From contig JAFUVZ010000083.1 of the NCBI GenBank assembly GCA_017471185.1, forward strand, positions 1 through 33,636: DNA of 33,636 nt, written 5' to 3'. Numbering within the stretch: the stretch's first letter is position 1; each line of letters starts with the position of its first letter. This DNA comes from Bacteroidaceae bacterium (GTDB lineage: Bacteria; Bacteroidota; Bacteroidia; Bacteroidales; Bacteroidaceae). Made by a program: the position numbers and the translations under genes. Under the pieces are notes generated by a model. It saw only the letters and a list, made by a program, of their open reading frames with translations, did not search any database and was not told where the DNA came from. This document shows positions 1 to 8,260 of the stretch, piece after piece.

Positions 1-384
1 TACCTGACGATTGGCGAGTTTAACTGTCCTCTCGCTGCATGTTGTTAGGTACGTATAATTCATTGGAAAATGCGTAGATAGTCCTAGTATATTTAGTGCT
101 GTCATGCCTGAAGGTAAAACTTGGGCATTATCACGGGTTGCTATAGCTTGTACCACTTTATCAACAGTAGGAAGTACAATTCCGAACCGACTTTTTCGAG
201 GTTTGGCATAAATGCCTTGCGCAATCTTTGTCAATACTTCCTCATTGGTCAGTTCAGACAAGGTGCTACCAACAAATTCAGCGTGATATTCTGGGAAGTC
301 AGAGCGAAACAGAATACTATCTTCAGGCAACGCTTCTATGCGTTGCCTTAAAGTATTGCTATCTATAGAATGTCCGTTTATCAT
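1..384 (-). CDS. DUF6088 / AbiEi-like antitoxin, 5' part (runs off left edge)
   Basis: The minus strand is open from an ATG at 384 to base 1 (128 codons, no stop), so only the N-terminal part is present. The product reads MINGHSIDSNTLRQRI at the start. It has an N-terminal winged-helix-like part ending in a GIYAKPRKSRFG stretch, followed by VLPTVDKVVQAIA, QVLPSGMTALNILGLS and TYLTTCSERTVKL. This order (wHTH, then a 'P..D.v..AiA....... pSG..AaN.LGLs' block) is that of the DUF6088 family, related to the AbiEi antitoxins of type IV toxin-antitoxin systems. Family members are usually near 200 residues, so about a third is missing. A toxin partner (AbiEii-like nucleotidyltransferase) would lie outside the window to the left. 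A TATCTTTG promoter box sits 34 bases upstream. Family assignment is from remembered motif order, not a search. Confidence 0.8.
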   Translation of the reverse strand, partial: MINGHSIDSNTLRQRIEALPEDSILFRSDFPEYHAEFVGSTLSELTNEEVLTKIAQGIYAKPRKSRFGIVLPTVDKVVQAIATRDNAQVLPSGMTALNILGLSTHFPMNYTYLTTCSERTVKLANRQV

Positions 385-417
385 AAGACCTTTGAAATTT
401 TGATGATTTTTCAAATG

Positions 418-425
418 CAAAGATA
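418..425 (-). promoter_or_regulatory. Bacteroidetes -7 box for the DUF6088 gene
   Basis: On the minus strand this reads TATCTTTG, an exact match to the Bacteroidetes -7 consensus TAnnTTTG. The transcription start would fall near 412, giving a leader of roughly 28 nt before the ATG at 384. No clear -33 element was seen. Confidence 0.6.
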
Positions 426-529
426 GACATTTCATTTGAATAAACCATGGACATCAGTGCATTTTTTCCCGTTTTACAGACATTTTTGTTAACTTTCATA
501 ATTTTGTTACTTTGAAAATACAGTTTTTA

Positions 530-581
530 CCCTTCTCATCAAGAACTGGCTCATCAGAAAAGGAGGGTAGAATGAGAAGGG
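530..581. repeat. 10-bp perfect inverted repeat
   Basis: CCCTTCTCAT at 530-539 is repeated inverted as ATGAGAAGGG at 572-581 with 32 bases between. It could form a hairpin but has no U-tract, so it is not called a terminator. Confidence 0.5.
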
Positions 582-678
582 GATGGTGGGACTAATAAAT
601 GGATTTTTCTTCTGTAAAAAGAAAAATGTGTTATTGGGAAATAGAAAGTCTTTTCATTCTGTAAAGTTTAGGTACACG

Positions 679-787
679 TTTACCCATGTATATATACATG
701 AACCTCTAAACTGAAATTATTAAACTCGAACATTATAGGTAGGGTTTACTTTACCTTATTATATATATAAGAACATCTAAACTTAAA
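679..787. repeat. Two direct repeats of about 38 bp with AT palindromes
   Basis: Copy 1 (679-716) and copy 2 (750-787) both run TTTACC, an AT-rich palindromic core, then AACMTCTAAACT and AAA. The core of copy 1 is the perfect 16-bp palindrome CATGTATATATACATG (685-700). That of copy 2 (755-771) is an imperfect palindrome ending TATATATAAG. AGTTTAG/CTAAACT motifs recur on both sides (near 664 and 784-800). Iteron-like or regulatory roles are possible but unproven. Confidence 0.55.
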
Positions 788-938
788 CCTAAACTTACAC
801 CGCAAGAATCCATCCGTTTTTCTTTTAACTGAGACAAATTGTGGCAAGAAGAGATGCCATTTCGTCTATATATGTTAAAAAACAAACACATTCTGCAAGA
901 AAAGCGAGCAGAATGAGCGAAAAGTCAGAAGAAATCAT

Positions 939-946
939 TAACTTTG
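939..946 (+). promoter_or_regulatory. Plus-strand TAnnTTTG promoter box
   Basis: TAACTTTG followed by C matches the Bacteroidetes -7 box. Directly after it lies a 6-bp stem (GCAAAC / GTTTGC). No intact gene follows, only a 17-codon ORF at 996-1049 and the gene fragment at 1183-1293, so it may be the leftover promoter of a decayed gene. Confidence 0.4.
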
Positions 947-1182
947 CAAACAAAGTTTGCAGAGTGTTTCTGAGGGCTATAGTTCTATAGATTACATGAA
1001 GCATTTACAGTTAACGATTGTGAGACCTAAGTCGAGCAATTTATTGTAAAACCAAAAATTGAAAATATGACATAGAAAGAGATTTTTCTGCCGTAAAAAC
1101 ACGTTTATTGTTGCCTGGAGCGTGTAAAAACGTGCAGAATGTGTCGTCAAAGAGTCGCCAGTAGTTTACAAAAACTCTGTAA

Positions 1183-1293
1183 CTCGTTGATAATCAGCAT
1201 CCGTTGGCCGCCGCGCAGGCCGCTGTTGAGGACATCCTTGCCGAAGAGGCAGAGAAGAGGCGCAAGAAGGCTGAGGCTAATGCAGTAGCATAA
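1183..1293 (+). pseudogene. Orphan C-terminal gene fragment (Ala/Glu/Lys-rich tail)
   Basis: A 36-codon open frame follows a stop at 1180-1182 and ends in TAA at 1291-1293. It contains QHPLAAAQAAVEDILA, followed by a charged EEAEKRRKK stretch and a short Ala-rich end. It has no start codon, and its composition is that of a helical basic protein tail rather than random intergenic DNA. I read it as the remnant of a decayed gene, possibly of a DNA-binding or plasmid-type protein; the family is not recognised. Confidence 0.3.
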
Positions 1294-1365
1294 TCTTTGT
1301 GCGGCAGCTGCGGCTGATGCAAGGCAGTATAAATAAGTAGCCTATCAATTTAGAGCTATTATAAT

Positions 1366-1397
1366 GAAGAGGGAGAAGCCTGAGCTTCCCCCTCTTC
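1366..1397 (-). terminator. Terminator hairpin after the Na/Pi cotransporter gene
   Basis: GAAGAGGGAGAAGC and GCTTCCCCCTCTTC form a 14-bp stem with one mismatch around a 4-base loop (1380-1383), about 50 bases beyond the stop of the minus-strand Na/Pi gene. No long U-tract follows on either strand, but the stem is very stable. Confidence 0.65.
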
Positions 1398-1444
1398 TCT
1401 ATTACTATGCCTTCTTATTGCATTAAATTATTGAAAAGAATATT

Positions 1445-3166
1445 TTAATCTTTCTTTTCTTTCGTGTTGGTACGAGCCTCAACTACGTTCACCACATAGT
1501 CACCCAGCTTCTCACATTCATTGATAAGATCCATATAAACGGTACCTACACCGTAAGTATATTCGTTCTTCTCGATGTCAAGGATATTCTGAGACTTCAA
1601 CAAGTCACGATAGTTATTAATCTCGTTCTCTTTATTAAATGTACGGTTCACATCGAAATCGCTCTTTCTACCAGACAACAGCTCATTCATTTGCGACAAA
1701 GCCTGACCAGTAAGTTCCATCATGTGGTGAATATGATCATAATTCCTCTCATTAAAATGTTCTTGCTTGCCGTGGAACTTGCGGTTGATAGTGCGAGCCA
1801 TATTGTAACAAGCATCACCAATGCTCTCCAACTCTGAAATCTCACGCAACATAGCGCGGATCTTGGCCTTCGTATCATCAGAAAGGTGAGCATCACTGAC
1901 AGACTCCAGATACTTGGCAATCTCTATCTCCATATTATCAGAAATACCTTCATACTTCTCGATGCGTGTATATAGCTGTGTAAACTTTTCCTCATCTTTC
2001 TCAACCAGGAGTTCACGAACCATGTTAAACATACGCTCCATACGTTCTGCAAAAGCCTGTATCTCCTTCTGAGCCTCAAGCACTGACAACTCCGGTGTCT
2101 TCATGAAGCCAGCAGTAATGAAATGCAGCCGGAAATCCTCAGTCTCATCTACCTTCTTAGGCTTGATAATCCAGCAAACCAACTTCTCTATCTGAGGAAC
2201 AAACCAAATCAAGATAAAGGTATTGGCTACATTGAAACAAGTATGGAAAGCAGCCAGCACAAAAGAAAGCTTAGCCGCATTGGCAAGATAGACATCATGA
2301 CCAACGGCATCGGCACTCATCGTAGTATCATAGCCCACCATACCGCAAACCATATCTACAAACGGACGGAATACGAAGAGAATCCATACAACGCCAAACA
2401 CATTAAAGAACATGTGTGCCAATGCCGCCCTTCGCGCCTGCGTGTTTGCAGAGAGAGCAGCCAGATTTGAAGTAACTGTAGTACCTATATTCTCACCCAT
2501 CACCAATGCGATACCCTGATAGATAGGCAACACCCCACTGGAGCAGAGAATCATGGTGATAGCCATCACAGCTGCTGAAGACTGTACACAGAAGGTCAGC
2601 ACACCACCCATAAACAGGAACAGGATGGTAGTAGAGAAGGAATCAGGGTCGAAAGAAGCGAAGAAGTCGAGTACAGCCTGCTGCTCGCCTAAGTGCATGT
2701 CAATGCCCGTCTGTCGTAAAGTTCCTAATCCCAAGAACATGAACGATATACCAAACAGGAAATCGCCAATATAACGTTTCTTCTTGTAATAAATAAGGAT
2801 AATAGCGATGAAAAAAGCAGGCCAAACAAAATCGGTTATATTAAAAGAAAAGCCCGCTGACATGATCCATGCAGTGAGCGTAGTACCGATATTCGCACCC
2901 ATGATGACAGAAATGGCCTGGGCTAAAGTAAGCAAGCCGGCATTAACGAAAGAAACTGTCATCACCGTAGTAGCAGTAGAAGACTGTACGGAGGCCGTTA
3001 CCAGCATACCAGTCAGCAAACCTGTGAAACGATTGGTGGTCATAGCCGCAAGAACGTGGCGTAATTGAGGACCAGCCATCTTCTGTAACGCCTCACTCAT
3101 TGACTTCATACCGAACATCAAGAGGGCGAGGGAGCCCAGAAGCTTGAATAGAATCCAAATAGACAT
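1445..3166 (-). CDS. Na+/phosphate cotransporter with PhoU-like domain
   Basis: This is an inner-membrane protein of the Na/Pi cotransporter II family (NptA/YjbB type), expected to move inorganic phosphate with sodium. It carries the two inverted signature repeats of the family: VQSSTATT followed by GANIGTT in the first half, and VQSSAAV followed by GENIGTT in the second, set among hydrophobic helices. The last 200 or so residues are soluble, helical and PhoU-like. I start it at 3166 (MSIWILFKLLGS, 573 residues) rather than at a longer in-frame start at 3229. A promoter at 3195-3202 would put the transcript start near 3189, inside the longer frame, and the 573-residue form begins directly with a membrane helix. 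It stands alone, with terminators on both sides. Export of phosphate, as proposed for some bacterial YjbB proteins, is equally possible. Confidence 0.9.
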   Translation of the reverse strand: MSIWILFKLLGSLALLMFGMKSMSEALQKMAGPQLRHVLAAMTTNRFTGLLTGMLVTASVQSSTATTVMTVSFVNAGLLTLAQAISVIMGANIGTTLTAWIMSAGFSFNITDFVWPAFFIAIILIYYKKKRYIGDFLFGISFMFLGLGTLRQTGIDMHLGEQQAVLDFFASFDPDSFSTTILFLFMGGVLTFCVQSSAAVMAITMILCSSGVLPIYQGIALVMGENIGTTVTSNLAALSANTQARRAALAHMFFNVFGVVWILFVFRPFVDMVCGMVGYDTTMSADAVGHDVYLANAAKLSFVLAAFHTCFNVANTFILIWFVPQIEKLVCWIIKPKKVDETEDFRLHFITAGFMKTPELSVLEAQKEIQAFAERMERMFNMVRELLVEKDEEKFTQLYTRIEKYEGISDNMEIEIAKYLESVSDAHLSDDTKAKIRAMLREISELESIGDACYNMARTINRKFHGKQEHFNERNYDHIHHMMELTGQALSQMNELLSGRKSDFDVNRTFNKENEINNYRDLLKSQNILDIEKNEYTYGVGTVYMDLINECEKLGDYVVNVVEARTNTKEKKD

Positions 3167-3194
3167 AAAATGGAATATTAAAGTAAAATTTCTA

Positions 3195-3225
3195 CAAAGA
3201 TAAATGATTGAAGCTATATTTGCAA
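3195..3225 (-). promoter_or_regulatory. Bacteroidetes promoter of the Na/Pi gene
   Basis: On the minus strand, TTG (3223-3225), 20 bases, then TATCTTTG (3195-3202). This matches the -33/-7 arrangement of Bacteroidetes. The start point near 3189 supports the gene start at 3166. Confidence 0.7.
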
Positions 3226-3244
3226 GCAATCAAGGAAAACAAAT

Positions 3245-3274
3245 TGCCCCCTCTCTATTATGAGAAAGGGGGCA
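3245..3274 (-). terminator. Hairpin after the GH31 gene
   Basis: TGCCCCCTCTC and GAGAAAGGGGGCA can pair around a short AT loop (TATTAT). It lies 11 bases past the stop of the GH31 gene and so likely ends the glycoside hydrolase transcript. It is also just upstream of the promoter region of the Na/Pi gene. Confidence 0.65.
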
Positions 3275-3284
3275 GACTAATTCA

Positions 3285-6212
3285 TCAAAGAGTAACTTCC
3301 AGTGCATCTCCATTATAATCAATCACTTTTGAAGAGGCATTCAGGTCAAATGGCTGAGGTTTGTCTTTTGACACCTTCACTACCTTGAACATCCGTTTAT
3401 GCAACATGCCAGGGAACTCTCCTTCACGCTCGCCAATAGTTAGTGAACCATCGGCATCGTCGTAATGGAAAAAGATAGTGGCACATCTGCCCTGCTCATA
3501 GCCATAGTTCACGCCTTCATCTTCATACAGTGTAAAGTCAGCATCAGCACCGGTATAGACGTACAACGTTACCTCTTCCGGCTGTTTCTCCATCGCGTAT
3601 TGGATATCAGGGCCGAAAGGCACGATGCTGCCTGCTTTTACATACAAAGGGATGCGCTCATAAGGAGCATCTACCGTGAGACGTTGCCCCCCCTGAACGA
3701 ACTTACCTGTATAGAAATCATACCATCCGTTACCTGCAGGAAAATACATATCTTTGGTTCGTGCACCATATTTATATATAGGAGCCACCATCAATGATGG
3801 TCCAAACATATATTGATCGCCGATATTACGGACCTGCTTGTCAGTTGTAAAGTCCATCACCAGCGGACGCATGATGGTATAATCCTTGAAATAGGTCATA
3901 CCTGCCAATGAATAGATATAAGGCATAAGGTTATAACGCAACTTGGTGTAGGCAACGATGCTCTTATAAGCCGGATGATTTTCCGGTGCGATATTCCACA
4001 CCTCTCGCAACGGGAATTGTCCGTGAGCCCGATATAACGGACAGAACGCTCCAAACTGATACCAACGTGTATTCAGTTCCCTCCATTCCTTGAGGTCTGC
4101 ATTCTCAATGCCAGTACGGTCGAAAAGTCTTTGAGCTGCAACATAGCGGTTCTCGACACAAAAACCACCAATATCCATAGTCCAGTAAGGAATGCCAGAC
4201 ACGGCAAAGTTCAACCCAGCGGATATCTGCGCCTTCATATCTTCCCAACGAGTAGCGATATCGCCACTCCAGGTAGCCGTAGAATAACGTTGCAGACCAG
4301 CGAAACCAGAACGGGTGAGCAAGAATACACGTTTATCATTGTCCACACTACGCTGTCCGTCATAGATAGCCTCCGCATTCATCAGTGCATAAGCATTAAA
4401 ATACTGGTCGGTAGGACCCAATGCCGTAGGTCCAGAGAGCAGTTTACGGTACTCAATGTCAGTGCAGTCACGAATATTGGGCTCAGAAGCATCCATCCAC
4501 CATGCATCAATGCCTAACGGATAAAGATGATCCTTCATCTGATTCCAGAACAGCTTACGAGCCGGAGCGGAATAGGCATCATAGAAAGAGCCCACATAAC
4601 CAGGGCCAACCCAATCGTGGATATCATCCTTCACTGCCTGCCGATACATCCAACCATGCGCATCAAATTCCTTATAGTGCTCCGTATTGACATAGAACTT
4701 GGGCCATACGGAAATCATGATGTGTCCACCTAAGTTGTGAATATCATCTACCATCTGTTTGGGATTCGGGAAGCGAACAGGATCAAATTCGTGACTTCCC
4801 CACTGGTCCTCACGCCAGTAGAACCAGTCTTGCACAATGTTGTCAATAGGTATCTGACGCTTGCGGAACTCCTTCAAGGTACTTACTATCTCGTCCTGAG
4901 TGTTGTATCTCTCGCGACTCTGCCAATAGCCCATCGCCCATTTAGGCATAATTTGCGATTTGCCTGTCAGAGTGCGGTAACCGCTGATAACCTCATCCAT
5001 AGAGTCACCATACACAAAGTAGTAATCCACAGCATTATTCATTTCGCTCCACCAAGAGATATAATGATTGGTGAAATCATCAGAATCAGGTTCTTCCATC
5101 ACACGCAAGCCACAATATGAAACTCCACCATCAGGCTCCCACTCAATGCGGATAGGAATACGACGGTCAGCAGTCAGGTTTACGCCAAACTTATAGCTGT
5201 TAGGATTCCACGCCGTGCGCCAACGCTCTGGCACCACCAGTTCATTGTCAATATAGACTTTCACATAGCCGGCATAATAGAGGATGAACCTATACATTCC
5301 CGTAACAGATGGCTCAATCTCACCCTCATAAGTCACTTTAGCACCATTGAAGTTGAAGTCTTGTGGCAGATTCACCACCGTTTTCAGTCCGTTATCACGA
5401 TCTAAATGCTCAAAATAAAGTTTTGACTCATCACGTGTCAAAGTCTTGCCCATAGCAGGTTGATAGGTACCAGTCAGTGAGCCCTGCTCTCCAACTTTAT
5501 TGTATAAAGTGAAGACCTCACCCAGCTGCTTGTAGTCATTAGGATTGCCAAATCGGGTAAGCGAATAGCTGTCCCATAGAATACCGTAGTTACGAGTGGA
5601 GACAATGAAAGGCACAGACACTTTCGTATTGTATTGGAACAGTTCCTCATTCTTGCCTTTGTAATTGAATTCATCAGCCTGATGCTGGCCTAATCCATAC
5701 AGCCCTTCATTATCGGTAGTCAGGAACGTCTGAGACACAGAGAAAGCCCGCTTGCCATCCCTCTCAATCGGAACAAATTGCCGTCCACCTTCTGGCTCCT
5801 GTAAAATCACCTCACCTGTCACAACATCCTGGAAACGCACAGCTCCTGTTTTCCTATCCACGCCAGCCATCAAAGTCTTGGTCATGATAAAGACTGAGTC
5901 GTCTGTGCTCTCTACATTGAAAGGCACTTTCGGAATGTCATGAACAACAATCAGGCTGCTATCTTGTGGAAACTCACCCAGTTGCTTCTGGCTCAGACTG
6001 CCACTCTCAAAATCCAGGTCCTGTACTGCTCTAACGTGAATCAGTTTCTCACCCATCACTTCCAGCATCACCCTGCTGGTCTGATCTGTCCTTTCATAAT
6101 TACCGCTTAAGTCAACATCCACAATCACGCCACGGTCTGTGCGATGATATCCACTGTCGCACGCTGCCAAGCATAATGCGGATATAGCCAGCATCATTAA
6201 TGTTTTCTTCAT
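3285..6212 (-). CDS. GH31 alpha-glycosidase lipoprotein with PA14 insert (alpha-xylosidase-like)
   Basis: Surface or periplasmic alpha-glycosidase of family GH31, 975 residues. A lipoprotein signal peptide ends in LAAC (Cys18). An N-terminal beta domain with GLYGLGQH follows, interrupted by a PA14-type insert at about 265-375. The catalytic barrel runs from about 420 to 770. The nucleophile is Asp574 in DAWWMDASEPN and the acid/base is Asp651 in TWSGD. PA14 inserted at this place is known from xyloglucan-active GH31 alpha-xylosidases of Bacteroidetes and Cellvibrio, so alpha-xylosidase is my first choice; alpha-glucosidase remains possible. The gene starts 4 bases after the GH127 stop, so the two are cotranscribed. 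No SusC/SusD pair is present, so import of its substrate must be served from elsewhere. Confidence 0.88.
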   Translation of the reverse strand: MKKTLMMLAISALCLAACDSGYHRTDRGVIVDVDLSGNYERTDQTSRVMLEVMGEKLIHVRAVQDLDFESGSLSQKQLGEFPQDSSLIVVHDIPKVPFNVESTDDSVFIMTKTLMAGVDRKTGAVRFQDVVTGEVILQEPEGGRQFVPIERDGKRAFSVSQTFLTTDNEGLYGLGQHQADEFNYKGKNEELFQYNTKVSVPFIVSTRNYGILWDSYSLTRFGNPNDYKQLGEVFTLYNKVGEQGSLTGTYQPAMGKTLTRDESKLYFEHLDRDNGLKTVVNLPQDFNFNGAKVTYEGEIEPSVTGMYRFILYYAGYVKVYIDNELVVPERWRTAWNPNSYKFGVNLTADRRIPIRIEWEPDGGVSYCGLRVMEEPDSDDFTNHYISWWSEMNNAVDYYFVYGDSMDEVISGYRTLTGKSQIMPKWAMGYWQSRERYNTQDEIVSTLKEFRKRQIPIDNIVQDWFYWREDQWGSHEFDPVRFPNPKQMVDDIHNLGGHIMISVWPKFYVNTEHYKEFDAHGWMYRQAVKDDIHDWVGPGYVGSFYDAYSAPARKLFWNQMKDHLYPLGIDAWWMDASEPNIRDCTDIEYRKLLSGPTALGPTDQYFNAYALMNAEAIYDGQRSVDNDKRVFLLTRSGFAGLQRYSTATWSGDIATRWEDMKAQISAGLNFAVSGIPYWTMDIGGFCVENRYVAAQRLFDRTGIENADLKEWRELNTRWYQFGAFCPLYRAHGQFPLREVWNIAPENHPAYKSIVAYTKLRYNLMPYIYSLAGMTYFKDYTIMRPLVMDFTTDKQVRNIGDQYMFGPSLMVAPIYKYGARTKDMYFPAGNGWYDFYTGKFVQGGQRLTVDAPYERIPLYVKAGSIVPFGPDIQYAMEKQPEEVTLYVYTGADADFTLYEDEGVNYGYEQGRCATIFFHYDDADGSLTIGEREGEFPGMLHKRMFKVVKVSKDKPQPFDLNASSKVIDYNGDALEVTL

Positions 6213-6216
6213 ATAG

Positions 6217-8148
6217 TCAATTATTATAAGGTATCCATACTTTCATATCACTGATACCACGATGTGCCCAAGCGTAATAAGGAATCAGGGTTACTCCATC
6301 GTCTGTGATAATCTGATTAATGCCATGCAGCTTCTCTGATTGCCACTCCAGTTTCAAAGAAGTGTCCGGGTTAAGTGAAATGCTATCGATTGGCTTGATA
6401 TTGTCAGGTGACTCTGCACAATACACAATCGGACCGCACTGTATAGCCACCAGGCCTCTGTCAGCCTCCACCTGTTCATTAGCCTTTACCAAACGAGGCT
6501 GCAGGTCGAAGCTCACCTCCACCACATCGCCATTTTTCCAAGCACGGTTGATAGCAAAATAACCTTGTTGCAAGTCAGCCTGGACAGCTTCACCATTAAC
6601 TTTCACGCAATACAAACTCTGCTTATCATCGGCAAACATATAGAGGTCTGAAGGCATTGCCTCATTGCGTGCCCACCCAGGGATACGCACTTTCAAGGTG
6701 AATGGCTCTGCAGCCTGTTCAACCGTCAGTTTCACATTACCGCTATAGGGATAAGCCGTTTCTTGTCTCAGAGTCACTTGTTTGCCATTTACCTGAATAG
6801 TAGAGGTATTACCCATGAATAGATTCACATATATGTCATTGCCTTTCACGGCATACACGTAGCCCGGCAATGAAGGTATGAAGCGTGATATATTGGATGG
6901 GCAACAAGCACATCCGAACCATGCCTGACGCTGATATTTGCGTTCTTTCTTCACTTCCAGCGGATTGGGATAAAAGAATGCGTCACCTTCCAATGATACG
7001 CCAGATATCAGACCGTTAAATAAGGTTTTCTCCAATACATCATAATATTTAGAGTCGCCATGCAAAAGGAACAGACGGTGATTGACATACACCATACCGA
7101 TAGCCGCACAGGTTTCATTGTAAGCGGTTGCGTTCGGCAATTCATAGTTAGCCCCAAACGCCTCACCGTCATTGGTTGAGCCAATACCACCGGTCACATA
7201 CATCTTCTTAGACACGATGTTATTCCAGATGGTATCAATGGCATGGATATAGCCGTCATCGCCAGTCAGAGCAGCCACATCAGCCATCCCTGCATACATA
7301 TAGGTAGCCCTGACGGCGTGCCCAACCGCCTCTTTCTGTTCCAATACGGGCAGATGCGTTTGGTTATAAGGATCGCGATGTTCAGTCTTGCCACGATAGT
7401 CAAGGAAGAATTTCGCTTGATCAAGGTATTTCTTATCACCAGTAGCCAGATATAGTTTCGCCAGTCCCATTTCAGCAATCTGATGCCCCGGCACCCTAAT
7501 TTCCTGTCCGGCATTAGGACCTATTTCCCTAATCACACAATCAGCATAGCGAATGGCGATATCCAGGAAGTTGCGTTTGCCTGTGGCTTGGTAATGAGCC
7601 ACAGCTGCTTCAAGCATATGCCCAAGATTGTAAAATTCATGGCTCAGTTCCTCCACTTTCTCCCATCTTTTTGTGCCTGCCCATTCATGGGGATGCTTGG
7701 GATTCATAGTTCGTGCCGTATAAAGATATCCATCTGGTTCCTGAGCTCCGCCCACAATCATCAGCACACTGTCAATATACCGTTCCAATTTCCTGTCAGG
7801 ATAAGTCTGTAGGAGATAGCTGGCACCCTCGATGGTCTTATACACGTCAGTATCATCAAACGAGAATCCTCCCACATGAATGGTATCGCTCGGATGTGCA
7901 GCGTTCTCAAAATTACGGTATCGTCCTGTTTCCTCACATTTGCTAAAAGCCAAAGGTACCGTTACCTCACGACTGGCTTGTAGCCTCTGCCCCCAGAAAC
8001 CCTCACTCACCTTTACGCTGGTAAATGGAACTGGATCAATCGGGTACGTTAAATGCTGAACATTGTTCGTTGAGTGTTGGCTATTAGGGTTTTGAGCACA
8101 GCCTACAAGCAAAGTAATGAAAACCAATGATAAAGTTCTATTTTTCAT
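6217..8148 (-). CDS. GH127 beta-L-arabinofuranosidase-like lipoprotein
   Basis: Exported glycoside hydrolase of family GH127 (formerly DUF1680), 643 residues, with a lipoprotein signal (LLVGC, Cys17). The first two thirds form the expected (alpha/alpha)6 barrel. The key residues of the characterised bifidobacterial enzyme HypBA1 have clear counterparts: Glu329 in GEAFGANYELPN (acid/base), Glu345 and Cys347 in AYNETC, and Cys415-Cys416 in FGCACCPSN. These last four would be the zinc-cysteine site with Cys415 as nucleophile. The 16-residue spacing of the two Glu residues matches from memory. The family cleaves beta-L-arabinofuranosides, but members on other sugars are known, so substrate is inferred. 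It lies between a SusA-like GH13 gene (112-bp gap) and GH31 (4-bp gap). Confidence 0.88.
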   Translation of the reverse strand: MKNRTLSLVFITLLVGCAQNPNSQHSTNNVQHLTYPIDPVPFTSVKVSEGFWGQRLQASREVTVPLAFSKCEETGRYRNFENAAHPSDTIHVGGFSFDDTDVYKTIEGASYLLQTYPDRKLERYIDSVLMIVGGAQEPDGYLYTARTMNPKHPHEWAGTKRWEKVEELSHEFYNLGHMLEAAVAHYQATGKRNFLDIAIRYADCVIREIGPNAGQEIRVPGHQIAEMGLAKLYLATGDKKYLDQAKFFLDYRGKTEHRDPYNQTHLPVLEQKEAVGHAVRATYMYAGMADVAALTGDDGYIHAIDTIWNNIVSKKMYVTGGIGSTNDGEAFGANYELPNATAYNETCAAIGMVYVNHRLFLLHGDSKYYDVLEKTLFNGLISGVSLEGDAFFYPNPLEVKKERKYQRQAWFGCACCPSNISRFIPSLPGYVYAVKGNDIYVNLFMGNTSTIQVNGKQVTLRQETAYPYSGNVKLTVEQAAEPFTLKVRIPGWARNEAMPSDLYMFADDKQSLYCVKVNGEAVQADLQQGYFAINRAWKNGDVVEVSFDLQPRLVKANEQVEADRGLVAIQCGPIVYCAESPDNIKPIDSISLNPDTSLKLEWQSEKLHGINQIITDDGVTLIPYYAWAHRGISDMKVWIPYNN

Positions 8149-8260
8149 ATTCTTTCTTTTTTAGGTTACAAGTAGCACGTCATTTGCCATCACCTGACAT
8201 CAAACAATCAGTGACACTAAAAGCACTTAAGAATTTGGGGGTCTTCATAATACTGAGACT

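Larger units (their letters stand above)
385..1444. other. Gene-poor, repeat-rich intergenic region
   Basis: About 1.06 kb with no convincing intact gene on either strand. It holds a 10-bp inverted repeat (530-539 / 572-581), a direct repeat of about 38 bp with palindromic AT cores (679-787), a short stem (890-896 / 908-914), a plus-strand TAACTTTG box (939-946) followed by a 17-codon ORF (996-1049), an orphan Ala/Glu/Lys-rich C-terminal reading frame (1183-1293) and a terminator (1366-1397). The mixture of repeats and gene debris looks like the scar of a decayed mobile or accessory gene. Confidence 0.6.

Noticed and set aside
121..351. 76-codon plus-strand frame near the left end
   Set aside because: It is a shadow of the DUF6088 gene on the minus strand, which has recognisable motifs.
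3167..3229. Longer start of the Na/Pi gene
   Set aside because: The extra 21 codons contain the promoter at 3195-3202 and are not typical of the family.
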